A stretch of DNA of 64,000 nt, from assembly GCF_000151315.2 (NCBI RefSeq), contig NW_011887292.1, forward strand, positions 1,176,882 to 1,240,881. The letters are read 5' to 3'. This stretch comes from Capsaspora owczarzaki ATCC 30864. Lineage: Eukaryota > Opisthokonta > Filasterea. Position 1 is the first letter of the stretch, and each line of letters starts with the position of its first letter. Shown piece by piece: positions 26,966-37,320 of the stretch. Under the pieces are notes generated by a model. It had not been told where the DNA came from. It did no database searches and saw nothing but the letters and a program-made list of their open reading frames with translations. Both the position numbers and the translations under genes were made by a program.

Positions 26966-29900
26966 TTACAAATACAAGCTGGCAGCAAACACGATATCGC
27001 GCTTGATCAGTGTGATACCTACAAGAATACAGAGCAAAAGCAGAGTCAGCAAACTGTCACCACAAAAAAAAAGTTGACAAGAAACAAAACCGTGCGCAAC
27101 ACGGCTACTTACCAGCAGCAAACTTGTTCTCAAGCTCAGTGTTACCGATGGATTTGGCCGCCTGGCACATTTGCCTCAAGAGCTCTTCGAGCCGGCGCAT
27201 GCAACGAATGATGCTGCCTTCATAGACACGGGTCATGTTGCAGATCTGAATAAACTTGGCGCCCTGCAAAGCCACAAACCAAAAAAAAAAAATCAGGAAT
27301 GACAGAAATCACGAATATCCACTCTCGTCGAAATGGCCAAAAGCGTCAAACGAACAACGAACAACAGCAAAGCATCTCTCAGCGTACCTTTGACCACGCA
27401 TGCACCACGTCCATCATCTCGGATCGGAACGAGTTGACATACTCTTCTTTGTCAACCACCAGCTTGCTGTCTTGAGAGACCTCGGCAATGCGGCGTGCAG
27501 CATCCTGCATTTGGCGCAATGGGGCAGCAAGCTCCTCCTTGAGAGCGCCGCTCGACTCGGTCTTTTCCTCAAAGACAAAGCAGCTGAGCAGCGCAACAGC
27601 CTGCTCGATGGCAAGCTCGTTGAAGGCACCGTTGAAGATCATTTCGGTGAGAAGCAATTCGTCGGCGCTGCTGATTTCGCACGCCACACGGCCCTTGAGA
27701 TCGACAACGTCCGACGAGGATGTGAAGCCCAGTCGACGCAGCACTCGCTTGCGGCACTTGAGTTCGTCCATCTGGAGGACGGTCTGGGACTGCTTGAGTT
27801 GCTTCCTTGCAGCCCGGACCTCTTCACCAAGCGCAATCTTTTCAGAGTAGCGATTGAACAATGATTCCAAGTTTGCGTCCTTGTGCAATGCATGCGAGAA
27901 GAGACGCTGCTCAAGCGACTCGATTTGCTATCGGAACAATCAAAACCCGAGGGGAGGGAGGAGAGGAAGGAAAGGTGAGACTGTGCCTCGCATTGGGAGT
28001 GACAGCTCGCTCGCGACTGTACCTTGACAACTTTGCGTGTCCCATCATCGCGCACATTCATGTCTTCAATAGGATCCAGCACTGGAATGCCATCGGGGAA
28101 TCGTCGCTTGACCTCCTACACAAGGTGAGTGTTGACAGAAAAAAACAAACGCGTTAGAAGAACACTCAAATATCACCAATTCAATCGAAACAAAGACCAG
28201 CCAAAGCTCACCAGAATCGACTTTTCGACTGTACGCCGATTGTCGCTGCTCTTGAGATCCTTGGCAAGATAAATACGAATGGTGCTGATCTTGTCCACCT
28301 TGTCAAGTACGACGGGTACCACTTGCACTTCCGCCTTATCATTGTCAAAGCGAACGGGCCGCGGTTGCTCAATGCCCTTGGTTTTGAGCGAGCATCGCAA
28401 AAGCACGTCCACAACCACCACAGCGTCCGAGCCGTCCACTGCAGCTGCCATGCCTTTGGCATTGGTGAGCTTCTTGTGATAGTTCACGACGGCACCCCAT
28501 CCCCAGTCCTGATCGTTATCGGTCACGTGGACCAGACGACCGGCTTGCAGGAAGGGCAGCGAGTTTGCAGGCTGCATCACAATATCTTTCAAATTGACGC
28601 GCAAATGCTCGAGTTGCTGTCGCAGGTGGTAATACTCGGCGACGCGGTCTTCGTTCGGGATGGAGATTGCGTTGCGTTGTTGCTCGAGCTGGCGGGCCTC
28701 TGTCAAGACGAAGATGCCAATGGTGAGCAAGGCACGACACAAGCACAAACAGACATTGTGCTACAACGCACTTTTGTGAAGAGCAGGAACCGCCGCATTG
28801 TTCTGGAATTGACGGAAGGAGCGCTGCAGCATGTACTCGGGGTTGATTTCCTCAACGCGAAGCAAGTTCAAGATCATGTTGTACGACAAGTAGAAGGCAC
28901 TATTGAGAGGATCGGCTTCGCCCTACGCAGCGCAAAAATTCACAGCGAGTCAGTGTCAAGAAACCCAAACCTAGCTTCTTTTTTTTTTTTCAAAAAAAAA
29001 ACCAAAACTCCTGCTCGTTCTCGTTACCTTTAGCAGGTTTTTGGCGACGGCAGGCTCCATCTTCTCGTCAACCATCAAAATAACAATACCGCGATCGTCG
29101 AGACCACGACGACCTGCGCGACCACTCATCTGAATGTACTCGCCAGATGACACCCAGCGGAAATCCTTGCCGTCAAACTTGCGAACACTCGTAAACACAA
29201 CCGTCTTGGCGGGCATGTTCAAACCCATCGAGAAGGTTTCGGTCGCAAAGAGCGCCTTCAACAAGCCCTCTTGGAACAAAATTTCAATGACCTCCTTCAG
29301 GATGGGCAGCAGACCAGAGTGGTGGATGCCAATGCCACGACGCAACAGGGGCAGAATGTTGTCCACTTGCGGCAATTTGCGGTCGTCCTCCGAGAGCGAA
29401 TCGATGGCATTGCTAAACACCTCGTCCACAAGCTTCTTTTCGGCGTCGTTGTTAAAGTCGAGCTTGGACATTTGCAGTGCGTACTCTTCGCATTCGCGCT
29501 TGCTAAAGCTGAAAACAATGACAGGTTGGTAGCTGCGGTCCATAATCATCTTGACAATCTTGAAAATGTCCGAGGGCCCGCCCGTGCCACCGGCGCCCTT
29601 GCGCTTCCCGCCTGGGCCGCCTTTGCTGTTCTTGTTGCTGCTGCCGGATGCGGCAAGCGCGTTGGCCTCAGGCGTGTCGGCAAGAATAGCCATGGCCTTG
29701 GCGAAATTGTCGTCACGGAACTCGCCCTTTTCATCCACGACGAGGTAGAGACCCTCGCCGCCGCCAGGGAAGATGTAGTGTTGAAGCGGCGTGGGACGGA
29801 AGCTCGTGTAGACGACGTGGCACGGTTGACGGTGCAAATGGCAAATCCACTGGGCAAACTCGCGCGCGTTAGGAATGGTTGCCGACAAAAAGACATAATG

Positions 29901-30740
29901 CACATTGTCGGGAAGCAGAATCATTGTCTCTTCCCAAACCACACCTCGCTCCTTGTCGCGCATGTAGTGCACCTCGTCGAAAATGACCCAGGCGACTTCA
30001 CGCATGACCTCACTACCACGATAGAGCATGGAGCGCAAAATTTCTGTCGTCATCACCAAGCACGAAGCACCAGGATTGATGGTGACATCACCAGTCATCA
30101 GACCGACGTCGCCAAACTCTTCATTGAGCTCGCGGTACTTTTGGTTGGACAAGGCCTTGATCGGAGTCGTGTAAATGCAACGCTGCTTGTCGCGCAGCGA
30201 CATGGCGATCGCGTACTCGGCCACGACAGTCTTGCCTGCAGAGGTGTGTGCGGACACAAGCACGCTCTCGTGGTGCTCGAGGCAGCGCACAGCTTCGCGC
30301 TGGAATGGATCGAGCGTGAACGGGTAGCTTTTGGCCGGGGTGGCAGGCATGCGCGCGTCCGACAGCGGCCGATAGTCTGCGCTGGTCAGAATCGCCACCT
30401 CGTGTGTGCAGCGCTCTGTCGTCTCGACATTGATGATGGTGGTGGACAGCGGGGTGACGGTGAGTTCCTCGTCGATCGCGTCCTCGACCGAGGTCAAGTG
30501 CGCCGCCATCGGCAGCGGTGCTTCTGCAGACTCGACCTCGTCCATGGGCTCTTGCTTGGCGGTGATGCCGTGGGGTCGCTTGGAGTCGGTCTCGCTTGTC
30601 TCGTCGTCTTCGTCGTCGTCCTCACGGCTGCTCGCCTCGTCGTCATCCGCTGCCTCCGATGCCTTCTCCGCCTTGATCCGGGCGCTTGCAGCAGCACTGG
30701 CCTTGCTAGCGCTCTTCTTCTTCGTCGCACTTGTAGTAGA

Positions 30741-30773
<33 letters not shown>

Positions 30774-31133
30774 AGTTGAGCGGGGCTGCTTGCGCTCGTC
30801 CTCGCCATGTGGAGCATCGTCCTGGTGCTCCAGCCGCGGTCGCTTGGAACGCGCGTCGCCGCCTTCGTCTGCGCTCTCGCTCTTGACAGCACTACTGCTA
30901 CTGCTACTGCTGCTGCTGCTGCTGCTGCTGCTGTGCTTGTTCTTGCGGCCCCGCGGCGTGGCAGCCCCAGCCTCGTCCTGCGCCGTGTCCATCATCACAG
31001 CCGCGTCCTCCGCTTCGGCCTTGATGCCGCCCTCGTCCGCGTCGCTGCGTGTGCGCCGCGCATTGGTGGTCTGGCGCGGTGGTGCGGCTGAGCTCGACCG
31101 ATCAAACGCGCTGAACAAGTCCAAATCGTCCAT
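26966..31133 (-). CDS. MTR4: MTR4 (SKIV2L2) exosome-associated DExH RNA helicase, 7 exons, 1193 aa
   Basis: ATP-dependent 3'-5' RNA helicase feeding RNA to the nuclear exosome (TRAMP/NEXT-type complexes). Exons (descending) 31133-29028, 28922-28772, 28699-28212, 28115-28023, 27927-27388, 27263-27113, 27018-26966; 1194 codons with stop. N-terminal ~230 residues are low-complexity (Ser and Thr runs, acidic patches, KR-rich). Motifs: [39 protein letters not shown]4-specific stretches include [28 protein letters not shown] with the KOW-containing arch region, [35 protein letters not shown] and the canonical C-terminus IVFAASLYL. The arch exon also carries Mtr4-type rather than Ski2-type signatures. 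It is divergent from the WBP4-like gene. Confidence 0.97.
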
Positions 31134-31302
31134 CCTGTTTTCAAAGCAGCTCAGAAAAGGACAAAAAAAAAAGAAAAAGAAAAAAAGTATGAATGAATGA
31201 CAATAAATTCTATGGCTTGTATTGCTATTGAATAGTCGAATAATCAAAACAACAACAACAACAACACTCTGAGAAAGGCAGTCCTCTTCGTTTGAACTTC
31301 CA
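31134..31302. promoter_or_regulatory. divergent promoter region between MTR4 and WBP4-like gene
   Basis: About 170 bp. It includes an A-rich tract at about 31161-31186 (sense poly-T just upstream of the MTR4 start), an ATGA repeat at 31188-31200 and a CAA repeat at about 31248-31265. No named motif could be assigned. Confidence 0.4.
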
Positions 31303-31390
31303 ATGTAACGCTCAGCCAAAATCCTCGAGCACTTGCACATGCACTTGCAAAACATCTCGCCACAATGATGACGATGATGCTGCTGAACTG

Positions 31391-31422
<32 letters not shown>

Positions 31423-32758
31423 TTGTGTAGGACTGAGTATTGGGTCTCGAACGCGCGCAAGTTCTGCGAGTACTGCCGCGTCTGGTTTGCCGACAATAAG
31501 GCGGTATGTCAGATTTGAAGGGGAGGAGTTTGACTTGTTGGCATGATCATGATGATGATTGCAGTCATCGTTGTCGGGGCGGGGCGCGCGGAGGGGGGGA
31601 TTGTCGTTGTATGGGCGACCAATGCTCAACGATATGTGTCAATCGTCTTGTTGGTAGAGCATCCAAATCCACGAGCGCGGAAAGACGCATCAGGAGAACG
31701 TGCAGAAACACATTGACGATGTCAAGAAGCGCGGCGGACTGCAGCGCAAGGCAGACGAGAAGCTCAAGGAGCAGATGGCCGCCATTGAGCGCGCAGCCGC
31801 TGAGGCAGCCCAGCGAGACTTGGCGGCCAATCCTCACCTCAAGAAGGACTCGACGGTTAAGAAGAGTGCGAAAAGTATAGCAGCAGCTGCTGCAGCGACG
31901 GCGGGCAGTAGTAACAACAGCACTAGTGGTGGAGCATCGGCTCCGGCGCCGAGCAAACCACCAAGCGCACCAAAGCTTGGCGCTTCTGCCAACGCAGGAT
32001 TTGCCGCCGCTGCATCTGCCGCAGACAAGGCTGCTGCAGGATTGAAGCATTCGGATGCCGCTGCGACAGCAACCCCTCAAGCCTCGACAGCTGATTCTGC
32101 AACTGCGGAGGCTCCAGCAACGACCTATGCTGCTGAAGGAGGCGTCGAGCTCACTGAACAACAAATGGCTGATTACTACAACTATTACTACTATGGCTTT
32201 TACGGACAGTACCAGACTGCTGAACAATCTGGAGAGGGCGCAGAGCAGGCAACCACCGACCCAGCGTCTGTACCCAGCGAGTCAACCGATTCCACCAGTG
32301 TCACAAACGATAAGGGTGGCGCACTGACAAGCTCTGCACCGCAGGTTGATGCCACGACAGAGAGCACAACAGCAGGAGACCAGCCAGCCACGGAGGCAGC
32401 AGCACCTGCGGTAGTCGAAAAGTTTAGTCCGTATGGTGCATGGCAGCGCGTCGAACGCCCTCCAGAACCCGTACCCGTTGTAAAATCTGAATCCGAGAAA
32501 GGCGACGCTCCCGAACCAGACGGCTCCAACGGCACGGTGAAAGCCCGACGTGTGGGTCACTTTTCGACCCAGTTCGCCGCCGAGAGCGATGAAGAGGACG
32601 AGCACAAGATTACCTTTGGTGAGCGAACAACGCAATCTGTCGAGGATGCAACCGGTGTAGCGGCAACCTCTGGCGACAAGGTTGTCTTCAAGAAGCGGCG
32701 CGCTCCTGCTGGAGCGGAAGCTGCTGCTCGCAAACGGCCCGCAACCGAGACTCGATGA
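31303..32758 (+). CDS. WBP4: WBP4/FBP21-like U1-type zinc-finger spliceosomal protein, about 391 aa
   Basis: Component of the pre-spliceosomal and B complex in animals. Exon 2 (31431-31503) begins G-ACT-GAG-TAT-TGG and encodes [21 protein letters not shown]. Exon 3 (31658-32758) continues [16 protein letters not shown]. Together they form the matrin/U1C-type CCHH finger typical of the WBP4 N-terminus. The only ATG I can supply is made by joining AT at 31303-31304 (donor gtaacg) to the first G of exon 2, so the start codon would be split by an intron. The C-terminus (TFGERTTQ to VVFKKRRAP) matches the WBP4 tail. The tandem WW domains of animal WBP4 are not visible; the middle is Ala/Thr/Ser-rich with a Tyr-rich patch ([16 protein letters not shown]) and a PYGAWQRV motif. 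Identity is firm, the first exon is inferred. Confidence 0.8.
31389..31422 (+). repeat. TTGACC hexamer repeat in WBP4-like intron 1
   Basis: Five to six tandem copies of the hexamer CCTTGA immediately upstream of the TTGTGTAG acceptor of exon 2. The repeat occupies the position of the polypyrimidine tract. Confidence 0.9.
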
Positions 32759-33017
32759 GATGTTAACGATGTTGTTGTTTTTTCTTCTGCGCTTTTTTTT
32801 TTTTTTTTTTTTGCATCTGTTCGTTGTATGGAACAGCTGCGCTACTGCTTGATGGTTTGTCCAGCAACGACCAAATGAAAAACACAAAGACACCCGCAAT
32901 TTTCCAATGTGGTTGCAATCCAATTTTGATATTCGTTCAACGAGCTGCCTCAGCAACTGGTTTGACAGGCATAACATGCATAACTTAAGTGAGATCAAGG
33001 TGCTGCGACATCTCTGG
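32759..33017. other. convergent 3' region with a 20-T run
   Basis: About 260 bp between the ends of the WBP4-like gene (+) and the SOSS-C-like gene (-). It contains a T run at 32793-32812 just after the WBP4-like stop. No gene is seen. Confidence 0.5.
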
Positions 33018-33600
33018 TCATAGCAGGACAGTGTCGCCGGAGACGTCCCAGTCAACTGGCTCTTGCGATCGGCCGCCAGTCGCAGCAGACATGGCTCCTA
33101 TTTGCGCAGTGCGAGCGATCGCGCCTCCCGCTGTGCTTGCAGCCGACGGAGCAGAGCCCGCCGCAGCAGCAGGCACGACGACGACGGCCATTGTCGGCGT
33201 GAGCGACTCTGCGTTGTTTGAGCTCATCAGTCCTGCGTGTTGACTGCCCGGATTACTGCTGCTATTGGTGCCACTACTAGTATTGGCGCTCTGCTCTTGG
33301 ATGGTCTGGCTCAGCGCGGCTGGCTGTGGAGGCCGTGGTCGCGGCAGCACCGGCAGCACAACGTTCGAGTGGTACGACTCGACCGCTGCATAGTAGCCAG
33401 GCTTGCTCTGAATCTGCTCAAGCGCAGCTCGCTTGGCCTGCACGAACTGGTGTCGTCGGACAACCTTGGGTTGCGAGATCGTAACAAGGCAAAATGGTTT
33501 TTTTTGGAGTAAGATCGATGAGCCTGTCAAGTTCTGAGCAATTCCAATTTTGTTCAATGTCAAACACAACAACACGTACCTCGTCGTGCGATGACGCCAT
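33018..33600 (-). CDS. INIP: SOSS complex subunit C (INIP)-like protein, 2 exons, 155 aa
   Basis: SOSS-C joins a single-stranded DNA-binding protein and INTS3 in the damage-sensing SOSS complex of animals. Exons 33600-33580 (MASSHDE) and 33464-33018; 156 codons with stop. The segment AKRAALEQIQSKPGYYAAV followed by VVLPVLPRP aligns by eye with the C-terminal half of animal INIP (a KAAL..., SSGYF..., LILPVLPRL pattern). Here it is followed by an extra ~100-residue tail rich in Ser, Asn, Ala and Thr that ends DWDVSGDTVLL. Animal INIP stops just after LPVLPRL, so the tail is unusual. The gene is real by splice phase; the family call rests on a short motif and is moderate. It is divergent from the ProRS gene. 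Confidence 0.6.
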
Positions 33601-33848
33601 TCAATGGAACAATCAACACACGATGATCAAATGGTTTGTTTGACGCGTGAGAGCGTGAGAGAGAGAGAGACACTGCGAACGGCAAGGAAAGCTAGACTGA
33701 GCTTTGTTTTGTTTCTTTGTGGCTCAGAATGATTGATGAGAATCCATACTCCCATTTGGACCTCCCAATTTGCAATTTGAAGTTGATTCAGTTTGGACTT
33801 TGATCTCGATTTCGAGTCTGTCTGAGATCCAGTCCTGAATAATACGCC
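33601..33848. promoter_or_regulatory. divergent intergenic region, GA repeat
   Basis: About 250 bp between the SOSS-C-like start and the ProRS start, with a GAGA stretch at about 33653-33670. Probable shared promoter; no specific motif assigned. Confidence 0.35.
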
Positions 33849-36800
33849 ATGTTGAGCGTCCATTGCTGCTGCCGCAAGAGCGGGACTGGCGCTCGCATGG
33901 CTGCTAGCCTTGGCCTGACTGTCATCCACCGCTCGACGTCACCATCATCATCATCATCATCATCGTCAGCATCGTGCAGTCGCAGCATGTCCTCGTCGTC
34001 CAAGCCAGACAAGCAAGTCCTCTCGCCGGAAGCGCTCAACCGCTCTGCCGCATTGGCCGCAGCGCAACTCGTGGCCAGCGCCGCGGGCAGCGCCTTCGTG
34101 CGCCCACTTCGCAAGCCCATCGCGCTTGATCAGCGTAGTGCTGCTGTTGCTGCTGGAAGCGAAAACTCGACGCGCGCTTGGCTGGCTGCGAGATCCGCGC
34201 GCATGGCTCGCACTCAGGCCGAGAACGCAACGTCCACTCCCGCTGCCGCCGATGCCACTGCTGCTGCTGCTGCTGCTGCCACTGCTGCTGTTGGACAGAG
34301 CGCAGCATTCTCAGTGAGTAATGGACTGCGTGGCCGCCGTGCAGTCAAGCGAAACCTTGTGTCGACGCTCTTCGCGCCGCTCTTCGCTCCGTTGGGCGCC
34401 GATGCCAAGACTCTCAGTCATCGGGTACGTGCTTCTTTGATTCGTCTGCTGCGGATCAACCGAGAGAAAACAAAATGAAGCAGTTTCGTTATTTACAAAT
34501 GTTGTGATACCTCAACCGGACGATGATTGCTCATTCTTGAAGTGTTTTGACTTGGTTTTGCGTTTTGTTGGATTGGATGGCAGTACCTCACGTACGCCGG
34601 TTTGATGGTGCAACATGCCGCGGGCATCTATGCGCTCACACCAGTCGGACTGCGAGCGCTTGAGAACGTCACACGCATCATTTGCGAAGAATTAGAGTAA
34701 GGTTGGGTGACATTTCATGCATCACGCATGGCTGTTATTTACATTGGGGGGCGGTGTGCGTCTTGCTTTCAGACTTGTCGGTGCGCAACGCACTGCTCTG
34801 CCGATGCTCATGACCAAAGAGCTGTGGGATAAGACAGGTACGTCGTAGCATCGTCTGATTCGACTCTTTTTATGCGTTGCGCTTTTTGACCTCAATTGTC
34901 CTTTCTCATTCCCTTTTCAGGCCGATGGACCAGCTCGGGTCAGGAGGTTTTCCGGTTGCAGGATCGCAAGGGCCGTGACATGCTTCTCGGACCGGTAGGA
35001 CGGCGGCCATGTTGTTGATGCGCTGCCTTGATGTTTTTGGTCGACCCAAAAAAAAAAATGCTCATTGTGTTTCAACTTGCAGACGCACGAAGAAGCGGTT
35101 TGCGAACTGGCTGCCACAAAACCACTTGGCCGAGGACAATTCCCGCTCATGCTGTACCAACTCGATCGCAAGTTCCGCGACGAGGCTCGGCCTCGGCATG
35201 GTCTGATGCGCGGGCGAGAGTTTTGGATGAAAGGTAAGTTCTATTGTTGATTTTGATGCTAGTAAGCTGTTGTTTTGATGCACTCAACTACGCAATTTCA
35301 ATGACCTGTTGGTGACGCCAGACTTGTACACGTTCGATGTTGATATTGAGCATGCGGCCAAGACGTACGATACGATTTGCGGTGTCTATGGTCGAATTTT
35401 TGACCGCCTCGGCTTGGACTATGTGCGCGCCGAAGCTGACACGGGCAACATTGGCGGCGTGCGGTCGCATGAATTCCATGTCATCTCTCCTGCGGGCGAA
35501 GACACTCTGCTTGTCTGCTCGAGCTGCAACCACGCCATGAACGAGGAGAAGGCTGTTGCCCAAGTTGCGCCGTTGCCCAGCAACCTCGCCGTGCGCCCTG
35601 CGCTTTCTGGCGCGGAGGTGGATGTTGCAGAGCAACACGCATTGATGCATGCCGACAAGTTGGCACAAGCTCTGGGAGTTCAAGTCGCCGTGGGCCAAGT
35701 AGACCAACACATTGCCGCAAACACTTTTGTCCGTATCTCAGGCTCCCAGCTTGAAGACGCCACTGGCCAGCTCGTGGACGACTTTGTCATTCTGCTGCAT
35801 CGACATGACCGAAAGCTCAACCACTTGAAGACACAACGCGCGCTCAATCAAGCCCGCCTCCATCGGCTTGATTGGTCTAAACTGTGCACTGTGATTGAAA
35901 ACGCGAGTGTGCAACGGCGCGTTCGAATTCTTCTCGACAACACCCTCACTGGTAGGTGCACGTTTCAGTTCGGTTGGCGTCGGAGTGCGTTGTTCAATAC
36001 CGTTTCGGACGGATTTTTTTTCTTGTTTTGTTTTGTTTTCTTGATTACTTACTGCTGGATTTTTTGTTTTGTTTTCTTGATTACTTACTGTGACGTGTTC
36101 ACATCAACCACTACAGCGTCGTTGCCACCGAATCTCGAGTCGCCAGTCCTTCAGGCATTCAAGCAGCACCTGAGCGTTCCAGATGGCGTTGTCAAGTGTG
36201 ACATCTCCGAGGTTGAGGCAGGAGACTTGTGCCGCACATGCCTTACCGACCACGGTCGAATGGCGCCATTGGTGACCAAACTTGGCATGGAGGTGGGACA
36301 TGCGTTCTTGCTCGGCCAAAAGTACTCGCAACCTCTGGGCGTCACATTCACCAACGCTGCCAACAAGCGCGTTACCACGGAGATGGGCTGTTACGGACTT
36401 GGTGTCTCTCGCATTCTGGCTGCCCTCGTCGAAACCCAGCTGCACAACGCGCAAACGACGATCGCACAATCCCCAGCCGCCTCTACAACTGCGCCTGCTG
36501 GGGCTGCTGCTGCTGCTACGCCGAAGCACCAACAGCAAACAGATCTCCTGACCCTCGTACGATGGCCAATTGAGGTCGCGCCTTTCGCGGTTTGCTTCTC
36601 CTTTGGCGGCTTGGGCTTGAGTGATGAGACTCGCGATAAGTGGCAAAAGGTTGCTCTCGCGCTTCATGACACAATTGTCCGCCAAGGCATCCTCCCCGTC
36701 AACGCCATGTTGATTGACGATCGTCTCGGGGCCAGTGCCCGCGAGCAGGCGCGTGTGAGCGATGTGCTCGGCGTTCCAATCAACATCACCATCGACGCGG

Positions 36801-37012
36801 CTCAGCTCGATGCGCTGGCGTTGGACCCGACGTCGGGAGCACCCAGCCTCGAGCAGCTGGGCAATGTCCGATTTTCGCTAACGCATCGAACTTTGCTTGC
36901 TCCTCGTGCTGCCGAATCTCAATCGCTGACGGCGCTCGAGCTTTTGCAAGTACTTCAAAAACTCGTGGAAAGTACCCCTCCTCGAGTGAGCCAGGCAAGC
37001 CCTATCGTGTAG
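33849..37012 (+). CDS. PARS2: prolyl-tRNA synthetase, bacterial/organellar type, 7 exons, 834 aa
   Basis: Charges tRNA-Pro with proline, probably in mitochondria. Exons 33849-34424, 34584-34696, 34773-34837, 34921-34994, 35083-35233, 35322-35951, 36117-37012; 835 codons with stop. The first ~50 residues are basic and Ser-rich without early acidic residues, as in a mitochondrial presequence. Class II motifs: YLTYAGLMVQHAAGIYALTP and LPMLMTKELW near motif 1, RDMLLGPTHEE and RFRDEARPRHGLMRGREFWMKD-type motif 2 (here QLDRKFRDEARPRHGLM), and EMGCYGLGVSRILAALVE as motif 3. The C-terminal anticodon-binding domain contains DDRLGASAREQARVSDVLG. The segment between motifs 2 and 3 is shorter than the bacterial editing insertion and has CSSCNHAMNEE. 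Exon 1 adds an Ala-rich ~140-residue stretch not expected in the enzyme. An alternative start exists at 33897. Confidence 0.92.
36026..36090 (+). repeat. 36-bp-period direct repeat in ProRS intron 6
   Basis: Two identical 29-bp copies (36026-36054 and 36062-36090), each a T-rich run ending CTTGATTACTTACTG. The CTTGATTAC element in each copy resembles a branch-point site; the second copy sits about 26 bp upstream of the acceptor at 36117. Confidence 0.95.
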
Positions 37013-37320
37013 TGTAGTCTTTGCACAATTTTGTGTGTTTGATACAGTATGTACAACTACCTCTCTTCCCAGAGTCAGGGAACCAAGTAAACTCTGCGAG
37101 ACACCGCTTTTACAACAAAATTTATCATTCCACAAAAACACACCGATACCAACACACAGTTACACAAAATTGACAAGGAGGCGAGCGGTTGGAATCACTC
37201 CAAAGATTCGTTGTTTTTAAAAAAAAACCACGCACCCCCACCAAGAAATAAGACGGAACAGCCAAAAAAAAAATGAGGGAATCCCGATTAGAAACAAATC
37301 AAGAACTTGGCTTCTTGGCT
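37013..37320. other. convergent 3' region, no gene
   Basis: About 310 bp between the ProRS stop and the AP-1 mu stop. It contains short A runs at about 37221-37227 and 37264-37273. No coding sequence is recognised; probably both 3' UTRs. Confidence 0.5.

Noticed and set aside
29271-30779. Open frame of about 500 codons on the + strand
   Set aside because: Antisense shadow of the MTR4 helicase exon, whose motifs are unambiguous on the minus strand.
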